Shown: positions 28,592-38,163 of the stretch, piece by piece
Numbering within the stretch: position 1 is the stretch's first letter
Layout: every line of letters begins with the position of its first letter
Assembly: GCF_009674535.1 (NCBI RefSeq)
Contig: NZ_WKJK01000014.1
Coordinates: 121,404 to 185,403, forward strand
Source: Duganella guangzhouensis
Lineage (GTDB): Bacteria > Pseudomonadota > Gammaproteobacteria > Burkholderiales > Burkholderiaceae_D
DNA: 64,000 bases
Direction of reading: 5' to 3'
Program-made: the position numbers and the translations under genes
Notes under the pieces: generated by a model
What the model was told of the DNA's origin: nothing
The model's database searches: none
The model's input: the letters and a program-made list of their open reading frames with translations, nothing else

Positions 28592-29772
28592 TGGCTTCTC
28601 GACCACAAATCAAAATCCCTGCCACCTATATGCGTGGCGGCACCAGCAAGGGCGTGTTCTTCCGCCTGCAGGATCTGCCCGACGCGGCGCAGCAACCGGG
28701 CGCCGCGCGCGACCAACTGCTGCTGCGCGTGATCGGCAGTCCCGATCCGTACGGCAAACAGATCGACGGCATGGGCGGCGCCACGTCGAGCACCAGCAAG
28801 ACCGTGATCCTGTCCCGCAGCGAACGGCCAGACCACGATGTCGACTACCTGTTCGGCCAGGTCTCCATCGACAAAGCGTTCGTGGACTGGAGCGGCAACT
28901 GCGGCAACCTGTCCGCCGCCGTTGGCGCGTTCGCCATCAGCGGTGGCCTGGTTGACCCGGCGCGGCTGCCGCGCGACGGCGTCGCCGTGATCCGTGTATG
29001 GCAGGCCAACATCGGCAAGACCATCATCGCCCACATCCCGATGACCAACGGCGAGGTACAGGAAACCGGCGACTTCGAGCTGGATGGCGTGACCTTCCCC
29101 GCAGCCGAGGTGCAACTGGAGTTCATGGACCCGGCAGCGGAAGAAGAGGGCGCCGGTGGTTCGATGTTCCCGACCGGCCAACTGGTCGACGACCTCGAAG
29201 TCCCCGGCGTCGGCACGCTCAAGGCGACCATGATCAACGCCGGCATCCCGACCATCTTCATCAACGCCGACGCCGTTGGCTACAGCGGCACCGAACTGCA
29301 GGACGCCATCAACGGCGACAGCAAAGCGCTGGCGATGTTCGAAACCATACGTGCACACGGCGCGCTGCGCATGGGCCTCATCAAAGACTTGAGCGAAGCC
29401 GCCACGCGCCAGCACACACCCAAAGTAGCCTTCGTCGCACCGCCCAAACCATACACCGCCTCCAGCGGCAAACCGGTGGCGGCGGGCGACATCGACCTGC
29501 TAGTGCGCGCGCTCTCAATGGGCAAGCTGCACCACGCCATGATGGGCACCGCCGCCGTAGCAATCGGCACCGCAGCCGCCATCCCAGGCACGCTAGTCAA
29601 CCTGGCAGCCGGCGGCGGCGCACGCAACGCCGTGCGTTTCGGCCACCCATCCGGCACCCTGCGAGTCGGCGCCGAAGCGGTACAGCAAAACGGAGAATGG
29701 AGCGTGACAAAAGCGGTAATGAGCCGCAGCGCGCGAGTACTGATGGAAGGCTGGGTCCGCGTACCCGCATAA
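28588..29772 (+). CDS. prpF: 2-methylaconitate cis-trans isomerase PrpF
   Basis: 394 residues; ATGA overlap with acnD (28588), with a second ATG immediately after as alternative start. It isomerises the AcnD product so that aconitase can hydrate it. Two-domain, diaminopimelate-epimerase-like fold: MRGGTSKGVFF at the N terminus, Lys71 in SSTSKTVILS and Cys105 in WSGNCGNLSAAVGAFA, the pair that matches the active-site Lys/Cys of characterised PrpF. Last gene of the operon; an inverted-repeat element follows 3 bp after its stop. Confidence 0.95.
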   Translation: MMASRPQIKIPATYMRGGTSKGVFFRLQDLPDAAQQPGAARDQLLLRVIGSPDPYGKQIDGMGGATSSTSKTVILSRSERPDHDVDYLFGQVSIDKAFVDWSGNCGNLSAAVGAFAISGGLVDPARLPRDGVAVIRVWQANIGKTIIAHIPMTNGEVQETGDFELDGVTFPAAEVQLEFMDPAAEEEGAGGSMFPTGQLVDDLEVPGVGTLKATMINAGIPTIFINADAVGYSGTELQDAINGDSKALAMFETIRAHGALRMGLIKDLSEAATRQHTPKVAFVAPPKPYTASSGKPVAAGDIDLLVRALSMGKLHHAMMGTAAVAIGTAAAIPGTLVNLAAGGGARNAVRFGHPSGTLRVGAEAVQQNGEWSVTKAVMSRSARVLMEGWVRVPA

Positions 29773-29775
29773 AAA

Positions 29776-29864
29776 TGTCCACTTCGGGGTCAGTTCTAAA
29801 AATCGGACATTGGATCGTGCGCTACCCAATGTCCGATTTTGGGAACTGACCCCGAAGTAGGACA
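29776..29864. repeat. Imperfect inverted-repeat element with GGGGTCAG tip
   Basis: Arms 29776-29813 and 29826-29864 pair over about 38 bp around a 12-nt loop, with a few mismatches. The outer part reads CTTCGGGGTCAGTTC on the left and GAACTGACCCCGAAG on the right. It shares the GGGGTCAG tip, but not the body, of the element at 6434-6520. It sits between prpF and prpE and could also act as a transcript-end structure. Confidence 0.75.
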
Positions 29865-29890
29865 CGAACTGGACATCGCTGGAGGAGACT

Positions 29891-31765
29891 ATGATGTACG
29901 CTGATTTTTATCGGCGCTCTGTCGTCACGCCTGAGCAATTCTGGCGGGATGAAGCTGCGCTCATCGATTGGAACACGCCTTTTAGTCAGGTGCTGGATTA
30001 TGCCAAGCCGCCGTTCGCGCGCTGGTTCGTGGACGGTAAGACCAATCTTTGTCACAACGCGGTTGACCGTTGGTGCGAAACGCAGGGTGATCAGCCGGCG
30101 CTGATTGCTATCTCCACCGAAACCAATACTGAGCGCAGCTACTCTTTCAAGGAGCTGCACGTCGAGGTGCAGCGTTGGGCGGCGATGATGCAGGCGCTGG
30201 GCGTGCGCAAGGGTGATCGGGTGCTGATTTATATGCCGATGATCGCGGAGGCGGCGTTTGCGATGCTGGGCTGTGCGCGCATCGGCGCGGTTCATTCGGT
30301 GGTGTTCGGTGGCTTTGCCGCTAACAGTCTGGCCAGCCGCATCGATGATGCGCGGCCGGTGCTGATTGTCTCCGCCGATGCCGGTTCGCGCAACGGCAAG
30401 GCCATCGCCTACAAGCCGCTACTGGATGAGGCGATTGCGCTGTCTTCCGCCAAGCCGTCGCGCGTGCTGCTGGTGGATCGCGGGCTGGCGCCGATGCAGC
30501 GCGTCGAGGGGCGCGATGTCGATTACGCTGCGCTTAGCGCTGCGCATCTGGAGGCGCGTGTGCCGGTGACTTGGCTGGAGTCGAATGAGCCATCCTACAT
30601 CCTCTATACCTCGGGCACCACCGGTAAGCCTAAGGGCGTGCAGCGTGATGTCGGCGGTTACGCGGTGGCGCTGGCGGCGTCGATGAAGTACAACTTCTGC
30701 GGCCGCGCCGGCGAGACTTTTTTTGCGACTTCCGATATTGGCTGGGTGGTGGGCCATTCGTATATCGTCTACGGTCCGCTGATCGCCGGCATGGCAACCA
30801 TCATGTACGAGGGTTTGCCGATTTGTCCCGACCCCGGCATCTGGTGGAGCATCGTCGAGAAGTACAAGGTGACGCGCATGTTCTCGGCGCCGACCGCGAT
30901 CCGTGTGCTGCGCAAGCAGTCGCCGGAGTTCATGCGCCGGCACGACACTTCGTCGCTGCAAGCGCTGTATCTGGCCGGCGAGCCGCTGGATGAAACCACG
31001 TCGGCCTGGATCGCCGGCGAACTCGGTGTGCCCATCATCGACAATTACTGGCAGACCGAGACCGGCTGGCCGATTCTGTCGATCGCCAAGGGTGTGGAGG
31101 ATTTGCCGACGCGGCTCGGCAGTCCCGGCGTCGCCATGTATGGCTACAAGGTGCGGCTGGTGAATGAAACCACAGGCGCCGATTGCGCGGCCAACGAAAA
31201 GGGCGTGGTGATGATCGAAGGTCCGCTGCCGCCGGGTTGCATGCAGACTGTGTACGGTGACGATCAGCGCTTTGTCGATACTTACTGGACGCAAGACGGC
31301 GACGCCATGCTGTACTCCACCTTTGACTGGGGCGTGCAGGATGCGGATGGCTATTACTTCATCCTCGGCCGCACCGATGATGTGATCAACGTCGCCGGTC
31401 ATCGCCTCGGCACGCGCGAGATCGAAGAGTCCATCACCAGCCATCCGAATGTGTCGGAGGTGGCGGTGGTGGGTGTGCAGGATCAGGTCAAGGGCCAGGT
31501 GGCGGTGGCCTTCGCTATTCTCAAGGACGCGAACCTGGGCACAGCGGAGCAGGACATTATGGCGGTGGTGGACCGTCAACTGGGCGCGGTGGCGCGGCCG
31601 GCACGCGTGTATTTCGTGACGCAGTTGCCCAAGACCCGCTCCGGCAAGCTGCTGCGCCGCTCGATCCAGGCGATCTGCGAAGGTCGCAGTCCCGGCGACC
31701 TGACTTCGATCGAGGATCCATCTTCGCTGCAGCAGATACAACGCGCATTGTTCGCATCGTTGTAA
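29891..31765 (+). CDS. prpE: Propionate--CoA ligase PrpE
   Basis: 624 residues with a GGAGGAG ribosome-binding site. It activates propionate to propionyl-CoA through an acyl-adenylate, feeding PrpC. ANL superfamily: ACAS_N region at the N terminus (FYRRSVVTPEQFW), P-loop YTSGTTGKPKGV, NYWQTETGWP, the hinge DDVINVAGHRLGTREIEE, and the catalytic Lys in TRSGKLLRR, which is acetylation-controlled in homologues. Separated from prpF by the inverted-repeat element, so it may be transcribed with the operon or independently. Acetyl-CoA synthetase is the alternative, but context and length favour PrpE. Confidence 0.92.
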   Translation: MMYADFYRRSVVTPEQFWRDEAALIDWNTPFSQVLDYAKPPFARWFVDGKTNLCHNAVDRWCETQGDQPALIAISTETNTERSYSFKELHVEVQRWAAMMQALGVRKGDRVLIYMPMIAEAAFAMLGCARIGAVHSVVFGGFAANSLASRIDDARPVLIVSADAGSRNGKAIAYKPLLDEAIALSSAKPSRVLLVDRGLAPMQRVEGRDVDYAALSAAHLEARVPVTWLESNEPSYILYTSGTTGKPKGVQRDVGGYAVALAASMKYNFCGRAGETFFATSDIGWVVGHSYIVYGPLIAGMATIMYEGLPICPDPGIWWSIVEKYKVTRMFSAPTAIRVLRKQSPEFMRRHDTSSLQALYLAGEPLDETTSAWIAGELGVPIIDNYWQTETGWPILSIAKGVEDLPTRLGSPGVAMYGYKVRLVNETTGADCAANEKGVVMIEGPLPPGCMQTVYGDDQRFVDTYWTQDGDAMLYSTFDWGVQDADGYYFILGRTDDVINVAGHRLGTREIEESITSHPNVSEVAVVGVQDQVKGQVAVAFAILKDANLGTAEQDIMAVVDRQLGAVARPARVYFVTQLPKTRSGKLLRRSIQAICEGRSPGDLTSIEDPSSLQQIQRALFASL

Positions 31766-31780
31766 GGAGCCGGTAAGGCT

Positions 31781-31817
31781 GTTCTTCTATTCTTGCTACA
31801 AGCTCGAATAGAAGAGC
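31781..31817 (+). other. Hairpin between prpE and the acetate permease genes
   Basis: GTTCTTCTATTC pairs with GAATAGAAGAGC across a 13-nt loop (11 of 12 positions). No T-run follows, so it is not a standard terminator. It could be an mRNA processing or stability element setting the prpE/actP ratio. Confidence 0.4.
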
Positions 31818-31837
31818 ATTCATAACGGAGACACAAT

Positions 31838-32146
31838 ATGCAAGACCATCTGGTCCAACAACTCAAGAATGACCCCAACTATCATCAGTTGGTCAAATCC
31901 CGCTCCCGCTTTGGCTGGCTGCTCACTGCGGCTATGATGGTGGTCTATTACGGCTACATCGTGCTGATCGCCTTCGACAAAGAATTCTTGGCCGCGAAAA
32001 CCGGTGCCGGCGTCATGACCTGGGGCATGCCGATTGGCCTGTTCGTTATCGTGTTCACGGTACTGGTCACCGGCATCTACGTCCGCCGCGCCAACAACAA
32101 GTACGATGCACTGACCCAAGCCATCCACGCCAAGGTGCAGCCATGA
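31838..32146 (+). CDS. DUF485 membrane protein (YjcH-like), acetate permease partner
   Basis: 102 residues with two transmembrane helices (about 29-47 and 65-84) and the family start QLKNDPNYHQLVKSRSRFGW. In many bacteria it is encoded just before the SSS-family permease ActP, as here (ATGA overlap). Its exact role is not established; it is thought to be an accessory to the permease. Confidence 0.9.
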   Translation: MQDHLVQQLKNDPNYHQLVKSRSRFGWLLTAAMMVVYYGYIVLIAFDKEFLAAKTGAGVMTWGMPIGLFVIVFTVLVTGIYVRRANNKYDALTQAIHAKVQP

Positions 32147-33804
32147 GCGCCGCCAAACGCCTGGGCGCACTGGCACTGCTGGCCGCCAGCGGTGCCGCCA
32201 TGGCCGCTGGTGCGGACTTGGGCCAGGCCGAGCGCCAGCCCACCAACTGGACCGCGATCATCATGTTCGCGGTGTTCGTGCTATTCACGCTGTACATCAC
32301 CAAGTGGGCGGCCAAGAAAACCCGCTCCGCTTCCGACTTCTACACCGCCGGCGGTGGCATCACCGGTTTCCAGAACGGCCTGGCGATCGCTGGCGACTTC
32401 ATGTCGGCGGCATCGTTCCTCGGCATTTCCGCTTCCGTGTTCCTGAATGGTTACGATGGTCTGATCTACGCCATCGGCTTCCTGGTTGGCTGGCCGGTCA
32501 TCACCTTCTTGATGGCGGAGCGCCTGCGCAATCTGGGCCGCTTTACCTTTGCCGACGTTGCGGCTTATCGCTTCAAGCAGGCGCCGATCCGCATCTTCTC
32601 CGCTTCCGGCACGCTGGTGGTGGTGGCGTTCTATCTGATCGCGCAGATGGTGGGCGCGGGCCAGCTGATTAAACTGCTGTTCGGCCTCGAATACTGGGTG
32701 GCGGTGGTGCTGGTCGGTACGCTGATGATGGTGTATGTGCTGTTCGGCGGTATGACTGCCACCACCTGGGTACAGATCATCAAGGCCATCATGCTGTTGG
32801 GCGGCGCCAGCTTCATGGCGATCGTGGTGCTGGCGCAGTTCAACTTCAGCCCCGAGGCGCTGTTCGCCAAGGCGGTGGAAGTGCACGCCAAGAAGGACGC
32901 CATCATGGGCCCAGGCACCTTCATCAAAGATCCGGTATCGGCGATCTCGTTCGGCATGGCGCTGATGTTCGGCACCGCCGGCCTGCCGCACATCCTGATG
33001 CGCTTCTTCACCGTGCCGAGCGCGAAAGAAGCCCGCAAGTCGGTGTTCTGGGCGACGTCGTGGATCGCTTACTTCTACATCCTGACCTTCATCATCGGCT
33101 TCGGCGCCATCGTTTTGGTGAGCACCAATCCGGAGTTCAAGGACGCCGCCGGCAAGCTCCTGGGCGGTAACAATATGGCGGCGGTGCACCTGGCCAAAGC
33201 TGTCGGCGGCAATGTGTTCCTGGGCTTTATCTCGGCCGTCGCTTTCGCCACCATCCTCGCGGTGGTGGCCGGGCTGACGTTGTCCGGCGCGTCGGCGGTG
33301 TCGCATGACCTGTATGCCACCGTGATCGCCAAGGGCAAAGCCAGCGGCGCCAGCGAGCTGAAAGTGTCGAAGATCACCACCATCGCGCTGGGCATTGTCG
33401 CCGTGGTGCTGGGCATCGCGTTCGAGAAGCAGAACATCGCCTTCATGGTGTCGCTGGCGTTCGCGATCGCGGCATCGGCCAACTTCCCGGTGCTGTTCAT
33501 GTCGGTGCTGTGGAAGGATTGCACCACGCGCGGCGCCACCATCGGCGGTTTCGTCGGCCTGATCATGGCGCTGGTGATGACGGTGCTGTCCAAGTCGGTG
33601 TGGGTTGATGTGCTGGGCCATGCGCACGAGGTGTTCCCGTACGCTTCGCCGGCGATCTTCTCGATGCCGGCCGCCTTCCTCTGCATCTGGTTGTTCTCGC
33701 TGCTGGATCGCAGCGCGCGCGCCCGCATCGATCGCGCTGGCTTCGAAGCACAGCAAATGCGTTCGGAAACCGGCATCGGCGCGGCTGGAGCGACCGCTCA
33801 CTAA
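32143..33804 (+). CDS. actP: Cation/acetate symporter ActP (SSS family)
   Basis: 553 residues. A cleavable-looking N-terminal segment (ending AAMAAG) precedes about 13 transmembrane helices. The SSS signature is visible in DFYTAGGGITGFQNGLAIAGDFMSAASFLG and later in GMTATTWVQIIKAIMLL (by position). It takes up acetate and other short-chain acids with a cation. Placement after prpE suggests it supplies propionate and acetate to the pathway encoded upstream. It ends in a strong terminator. Confidence 0.93.
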   Translation: MSAAKRLGALALLAASGAAMAAGADLGQAERQPTNWTAIIMFAVFVLFTLYITKWAAKKTRSASDFYTAGGGITGFQNGLAIAGDFMSAASFLGISASVFLNGYDGLIYAIGFLVGWPVITFLMAERLRNLGRFTFADVAAYRFKQAPIRIFSASGTLVVVAFYLIAQMVGAGQLIKLLFGLEYWVAVVLVGTLMMVYVLFGGMTATTWVQIIKAIMLLGGASFMAIVVLAQFNFSPEALFAKAVEVHAKKDAIMGPGTFIKDPVSAISFGMALMFGTAGLPHILMRFFTVPSAKEARKSVFWATSWIAYFYILTFIIGFGAIVLVSTNPEFKDAAGKLLGGNNMAAVHLAKAVGGNVFLGFISAVAFATILAVVAGLTLSGASAVSHDLYATVIAKGKASGASELKVSKITTIALGIVAVVLGIAFEKQNIAFMVSLAFAIAASANFPVLFMSVLWKDCTTRGATIGGFVGLIMALVMTVLSKSVWVDVLGHAHEVFPYASPAIFSMPAAFLCIWLFSLLDRSARARIDRAGFEAQQMRSETGIGAAGATAH

Positions 33805-33823
33805 GCAAATAGCAAGAAGTAAA

Positions 33824-33860
33824 CGACAATGCCCGGTTCGCGCCGGGCTTTGTCGTTTTT
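33824..33860 (+). terminator. Intrinsic terminator after actP
   Basis: CGACAA-TGCCCGG pairs with CCGGGCT-TTGTCG around TTCGCG, followed by T5. It also defines the 5' limit for the next gene, whose longest open frame would run through this stem. Confidence 0.85.
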
Positions 33861-33921
33861 CAGGGTGGCCGAAAGCACTTTGATAGCGGCGGCGGATAAT
33901 GTGGTTTATCATCTGCCAACC

Positions 33922-36900
33922 ATGCTGCCTGAGTATCACTTCTCCTCCAATCCGGATTTTGTAGCCGACGCGCTGGCGCTGATCGGCGTGCCGGCGTGCG
34001 CCTGTAGCGCGCACGGTGAGGTCTTGTCGGCCAATGCGGAACTGGTGGCGCTGCTGGGTATCGATCCCAGCGGCCGTCCTGTCGGCGACCTGTTTGCGCG
34101 GCACGTGCGCGCCGCCAGCCTGGAGCACCTGCATGGCGAAGGGCGCTGGGACAGTTGTCTGACCTGTGCCGATGGCCGGTACCTGTCGGTACAAGCCTGG
34201 TCCAAGCCCTTGCCGGGCGAGGGCGCGACCATCGTTTTCCACGACATCACCGAGGTCCAGCGCGACCAGCGCGCGCTGCGCAAGACGCTGCTGGAGCAGC
34301 AGGCCATCCTGGAAAATGCCGCCGTCGGTATTTTGTTCACCCGCGATGGCGTGATCCAGGAATGCAATATCCGCTGTGCCGAGATGCTGGGTTACGGACG
34401 CGATGAGCTGGAGGGCGCGTCCAGTGCGATGGTCTATCCGGGGGCGAACGAATTTCAGCAATTGAGCGGAGACGCGGGGCCGCAGCTGTCGCGCGGGCAG
34501 TCGTACCGCGCCGAGATTCAACTACGGCGCAAGGACGGCGCGCTGTTCTGGGCGCGCCTGTACGGCCGCGCCATCGATCCGATGCACCCCGCCGACGGCA
34601 CGGTGTGGATCATGGAGGACATCAACGAGCACCGGCTGGATGAGGAAAAGCTGCGCCGCATGCTGCTGGAGCAGCAGGCGATCCTGGATAACGCCTCGGT
34701 CGGTATTCTGTTCAGCCGCTCGCAGGTGCTCCGCAACTGCAACGCCCGCGCCGCCGATATTTTCGGTTACGCTCCCGGCGAGCTGGAAGGGCAACCGGCG
34801 CTGGTGCTGTTCCAGTCGCACCAGCAATACGTGGCGTTCGGCGAGGAGGCCGGGCCGCTGCTGGGCAGCGGCCAGCCGTTTGAAAAAGCCTCCTACGAAT
34901 TCCGCCGCAAGGACGGCAGCGTGTTCTGGGCCCGCATCCGCGCGCGCGCGGTGGATGCCGAGCACCGTGGCGGTGGCACCATCTGGATCGTCGAAGATGT
35001 GACGCACACGCGGCAGACCCAGATGGAGGTCGAGGCCATCATGACCAACGCCTCGATGAGCATCCTGTTCACCAAGAACCGCCTGGTCACGCGCTACAAC
35101 CGCGGCTTTGCCGAGATGTTCGGCTACGACGATACCTCCGGCCTGGGCTTGCCGGGACGGGCGTTGTATCCGTCGCAGGAGGCTTACGACAAGCTGGGGG
35201 CGGAAGCCTTTCCGTTCCTGTCGATCGGCCGCCCGTTCCAGACCGAGATTGAAATGGCGCGCGCTGACGGCAGCACACTATGGGCGCAGCTGATCGGTTA
35301 CGTGGTCAATCCGGAAGACCCGACCCAGGGCACGATCTGGGTGATCGAGGATCGCACCGAGAAAAAGCACGCCGAGGAAGCGCTGCGCAATGCGCTGCTG
35401 GAAAACCAGGCCATTCTGGACAGCGCGGTGCTGGGCATTTCGGTGGTGGAGAACGGCCGCAATCTGCGCTGCAACCGCAAGATGGAAGAACTGTTCGGTT
35501 ACGCTCCGGGCGGAATGAATTACCTCAGCGTGCAAGCCTTTTATGCCGACAAGGACGCGTGGGAGCGCGCCCGCGCCGAGACCGCGCGCGACTTCCGCGC
35601 AGGCCACGTCAACGTGTCCGAATATGAGTTGGTGCGCAAGGATGGCAGCACCTTCTGGGCGCGGCTGTCCGGCCGGCCGTTCGACCTGGCGCACAACAGC
35701 GGCCGATCGGTGTGGCTGGTGGACGATATCACGCTGCGGCGCGAGGCCGCCGAAGCGTTGGCGCGCTCGCGCGACGAGCTGGAACTGCGGGTGCAGGAAC
35801 GCACCGCCGAACTGGCCGGCGCCAATGCGCAGCTGCAGGGCGAGATCGTCGAACGGCGCCAGGCCGAGGCGCGCGTCCATCACATGGCGTATCACGACAG
35901 CCTGACCGGCCTGCCCAACCGCGCGCTGTTGTCGGACCGGCTGGATCGCGCCATGCTGGCCGCGCAGCGCACCGAACGCAAGCTGGCGGTGATGTTCATC
36001 GATCTGGATCGCTTCAAGACCATCAACGATTCGCTGGGCCACATGACCGGCGACCAGCTGCTGAAGGAAGTCGCCAGCCGCCTGTGCCGCGCGGTGCGCG
36101 CCAGCGATACCGTGGCCCGTCTCGGCGGCGATGAATTCGTGGTGCTGGTGCCGGGCATACGCGGCATCGACGAAGCCAGCCAGGTGGCAGAGAAGATCAT
36201 TGAGGCGCTGGCCGAGAGCTTCCCGCTGGAGGGCCGCAACCTGCACATCACGCCGTCGATCGGCATCAGCGTCTATCCGGACGATGGCGATGACGTTGAA
36301 ACGCTGATGCGCAATGCCGATAGCGCCATGTACCACGCCAAGGCCAGCGGCCGTAACAACTACCAGTTCTTCAAAGAGGTGATGAACCTGACGGCGGCGC
36401 GCCACTTCGAGTTGGAGTCCAGCCTGCGCGGCGCGCTGGCGGCCAATGAGTTCGAGCTGTACTTCCAGCCCATCATGGACATCGGCACGCGCCGCCTGCA
36501 CGCGATGGAAGTGCTGTTGCGCTGGCGCCGTGGTGGCACCGAGCTGATTACGCCGGACCAGTTCATCCCCATCATCGAGGAAAACGGCATGATCGTCGGC
36601 ATCGGCGAATGGGTGATACGCCAGGCGTGCCGGCAAAGCATGGCGTGGCAGGCGCAGGGCATGACGCCGGTGCCGCTGGCGGTCAATCTGTCGCCGCGCC
36701 AGTTCATGCATCGCGGGTTGGTGGATTCGGTGCGCGCCATCCTCGACGAAACCGGCATCGATCCGGCGCTGATCGAATTTGAAATCACCGAGACCGCGCT
36801 GATGCAGCACGGCGAACAGACGCTGGAAATCCTCGGCCACATCAACGCCATGGGCATCCGCCTGTCGATCGACGATTTCGGCACCGGCTATTCATCGCTG

Positions 36901-37167
36901 GCTTACCTGAAGCGCTTCCCGGTCAAGAAGATCAAGATCGACCGCGCCTTCATCAAGGATCTGGAGGAGAGCGCGGAAGACCGCGCGATTGTGGCGGCCA
37001 TCATCGCGCTGTCGGACAGTCTGCAACTGTCGGTGGTGGCGGAGGGCGTGGAGACCGAAGGGCAGTACGCCCTGCTGCAGCGGCATGGCTGCCAATATGC
37101 CCAAGGCTATCTGTTCTCGCAGCCGGTGCCGCATGTAACGGCCCAACTGCTGCTGCCGCGCAGTTAA
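33922..37167 (+). CDS. Multi-PAS GGDEF-EAL cyclic-di-GMP protein
   Basis: 1,081 residues from ATG 33922 (MLPEYHFSS). The frame opens further upstream but overlaps the actP terminator, and the ribosome-binding site is poor, so the start is the least certain part. Five PAS modules: a divergent first one (about 10-115), then four tandem copies, each with the pattern QAILxNAxVGI ... RRKDGxxFWAR. A coiled coil (ELELRVQERTAELAGANAQ) leads to the diguanylate cyclase domain with GGDEF at 735-739 and an RxxD inhibitory site (RASD). An EAL domain follows with EVLLRW at 863 in place of EALLRW, and intact DDFGTGYSS. Both domains look catalytically competent. Cytosolic, no transmembrane helices. Input signal unknown; PAS could bind haem, flavin or small ligands. 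Confidence 0.88.
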   Translation: MLPEYHFSSNPDFVADALALIGVPACACSAHGEVLSANAELVALLGIDPSGRPVGDLFARHVRAASLEHLHGEGRWDSCLTCADGRYLSVQAWSKPLPGEGATIVFHDITEVQRDQRALRKTLLEQQAILENAAVGILFTRDGVIQECNIRCAEMLGYGRDELEGASSAMVYPGANEFQQLSGDAGPQLSRGQSYRAEIQLRRKDGALFWARLYGRAIDPMHPADGTVWIMEDINEHRLDEEKLRRMLLEQQAILDNASVGILFSRSQVLRNCNARAADIFGYAPGELEGQPALVLFQSHQQYVAFGEEAGPLLGSGQPFEKASYEFRRKDGSVFWARIRARAVDAEHRGGGTIWIVEDVTHTRQTQMEVEAIMTNASMSILFTKNRLVTRYNRGFAEMFGYDDTSGLGLPGRALYPSQEAYDKLGAEAFPFLSIGRPFQTEIEMARADGSTLWAQLIGYVVNPEDPTQGTIWVIEDRTEKKHAEEALRNALLENQAILDSAVLGISVVENGRNLRCNRKMEELFGYAPGGMNYLSVQAFYADKDAWERARAETARDFRAGHVNVSEYELVRKDGSTFWARLSGRPFDLAHNSGRSVWLVDDITLRREAAEALARSRDELELRVQERTAELAGANAQLQGEIVERRQAEARVHHMAYHDSLTGLPNRALLSDRLDRAMLAAQRTERKLAVMFIDLDRFKTINDSLGHMTGDQLLKEVASRLCRAVRASDTVARLGGDEFVVLVPGIRGIDEASQVAEKIIEALAESFPLEGRNLHITPSIGISVYPDDGDDVETLMRNADSAMYHAKASGRNNYQFFKEVMNLTAARHFELESSLRGALAANEFELYFQPIMDIGTRRLHAMEVLLRWRRGGTELITPDQFIPIIEENGMIVGIGEWVIRQACRQSMAWQAQGMTPVPLAVNLSPRQFMHRGLVDSVRAILDETGIDPALIEFEITETALMQHGEQTLEILGHINAMGIRLSIDDFGTGYSSLAYLKRFPVKKIKIDRAFIKDLEESAEDRAIVAAIIALSDSLQLSVVAEGVETEGQYALLQRHGCQYAQGYLFSQPVPHVTAQLLLPRS

Positions 37168-37928
37168 TCGATGGTGGCGATCACCGGGGTGTGATCCGAC
37201 GGCTGTTCCCATTTGCGCGGCACGCGGTCGATCACGCAGGCGCTGCAGCGCTGCTTCAGCGCGTCCGACAGCAGGATGTGGTCGATGCGCAGACCTTTGT
37301 TCAGGCGGAAGCCCAGGCCGCGATAATCCCACCAGCTGAACGATTTGTCGGCTTGCTCGAACATGCGGAAGGCGTCGGTCAGGCCGATCGCCAGCAGGCG
37401 TTTGAGTTGATCGCGCTCCTGCGGCGACACGTGCACCATGCCTTCCCATGCCGCCGGGTCGTGGACGTCGCGGTCTTCCGGCGCGATATTGTAATCGCCC
37501 AGCACCGCCAGTTCCGGATATTGCGCCGCCTGTTCCGCGATCCAGTCGTGGAAGGCGTTCATCCACGCCATCTTGTACTCGTACTTGTCCGAGCCCACCG
37601 CCTGGCCGTTCGGCACGTAGGCGCACACCACGCGCACTCCGCCGATGGTGCCGGCAATAATCCGTTGTTGTGGATCTTCAAATTTTGGGTTGTTTTTGAC
37701 GATATCCAGAATAGGCTGTTTAGAGATGATGGCGACGCCGTTGTAGGTCTTCTGGCCGGTATATGCGACGTGGTAGCCGGCGGTCTCCAGCGTAGCCAGC
37801 GGAAACTTGTCGTCAGTTAATTTTGTTTCTTGAATGCAGAGCACGTCGGTAGGGTTTTCCTCTAGCCACTTCATAACGTGCGGCAGTCTTACGTTCAAAG
37901 AGTTAACATTCCAGGTGGCTATTTTCAT
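37164..37928 (-). CDS. xth: Exodeoxyribonuclease III
   Basis: 254 residues, AP endonuclease / 3'-5' exonuclease of the exonuclease-endonuclease-phosphatase fold, for base excision repair. Conserved elements: MKIATWNVNSLNVRLPH, CIQETKL (metal-binding Glu), GDYNIAPEDRDVHDP, and the C-terminal SDHTPV with the catalytic Asp-His. Its stop overlaps the converging GGDEF-EAL gene by 4 bp. Monocistronic; the promoter must lie in the AT-rich gap upstream (37929-38350). Confidence 0.95.
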   Translation of the reverse strand: MKIATWNVNSLNVRLPHVMKWLEENPTDVLCIQETKLTDDKFPLATLETAGYHVAYTGQKTYNGVAIISKQPILDIVKNNPKFEDPQQRIIAGTIGGVRVVCAYVPNGQAVGSDKYEYKMAWMNAFHDWIAEQAAQYPELAVLGDYNIAPEDRDVHDPAAWEGMVHVSPQERDQLKRLLAIGLTDAFRMFEQADKSFSWWDYRGLGFRLNKGLRIDHILLSDALKQRCSACVIDRVPRKWEQPSDHTPVIATID

Positions 37929-38124
37929 GGGGGCGTGCTTTCTTGCGGGTCAGATGACGGGCGGTTGCCCGAAGTAACTTGCATCTTACAGCATCCGGAT
38001 TTAACAGATCGCATTGCATGGCTGCAAATTTGTATGAAAAAACATGAAATTCCCCTTCCGTGACAGGGGGGCGTGGGCCTAAAATGTTGCAAAATATGTG
38101 AAATTAAAAAAAAATTGCCAATAG

Positions 38125-38163
38125 TGTCTCGTTGTTGTCAAAATAGAACTGACAGACGAGACA
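38125..38163. promoter_or_regulatory. 39-bp dyad in AT-rich intergenic region
   Basis: TGTCTCGT (38125-38132) and ACGAGACA (38156-38163) are exact inverted repeats. Inside them TGTCA and TGACA pair again, giving a nested dyad. It lies in a 422-bp gap (37929-38350), AT-rich from about 38040, between divergent xth and a hypothetical gene. No T-run follows, so it is an operator or RNA structure rather than a terminator. I see no credible gene in the gap. Confidence 0.5.

Noticed and set aside
33829..33921. Upstream extension of the GGDEF-EAL gene
   Set aside because: It overlaps the stem of the actP terminator and adds residues with no domain; the ATG at 33922 begins just before the first PAS.
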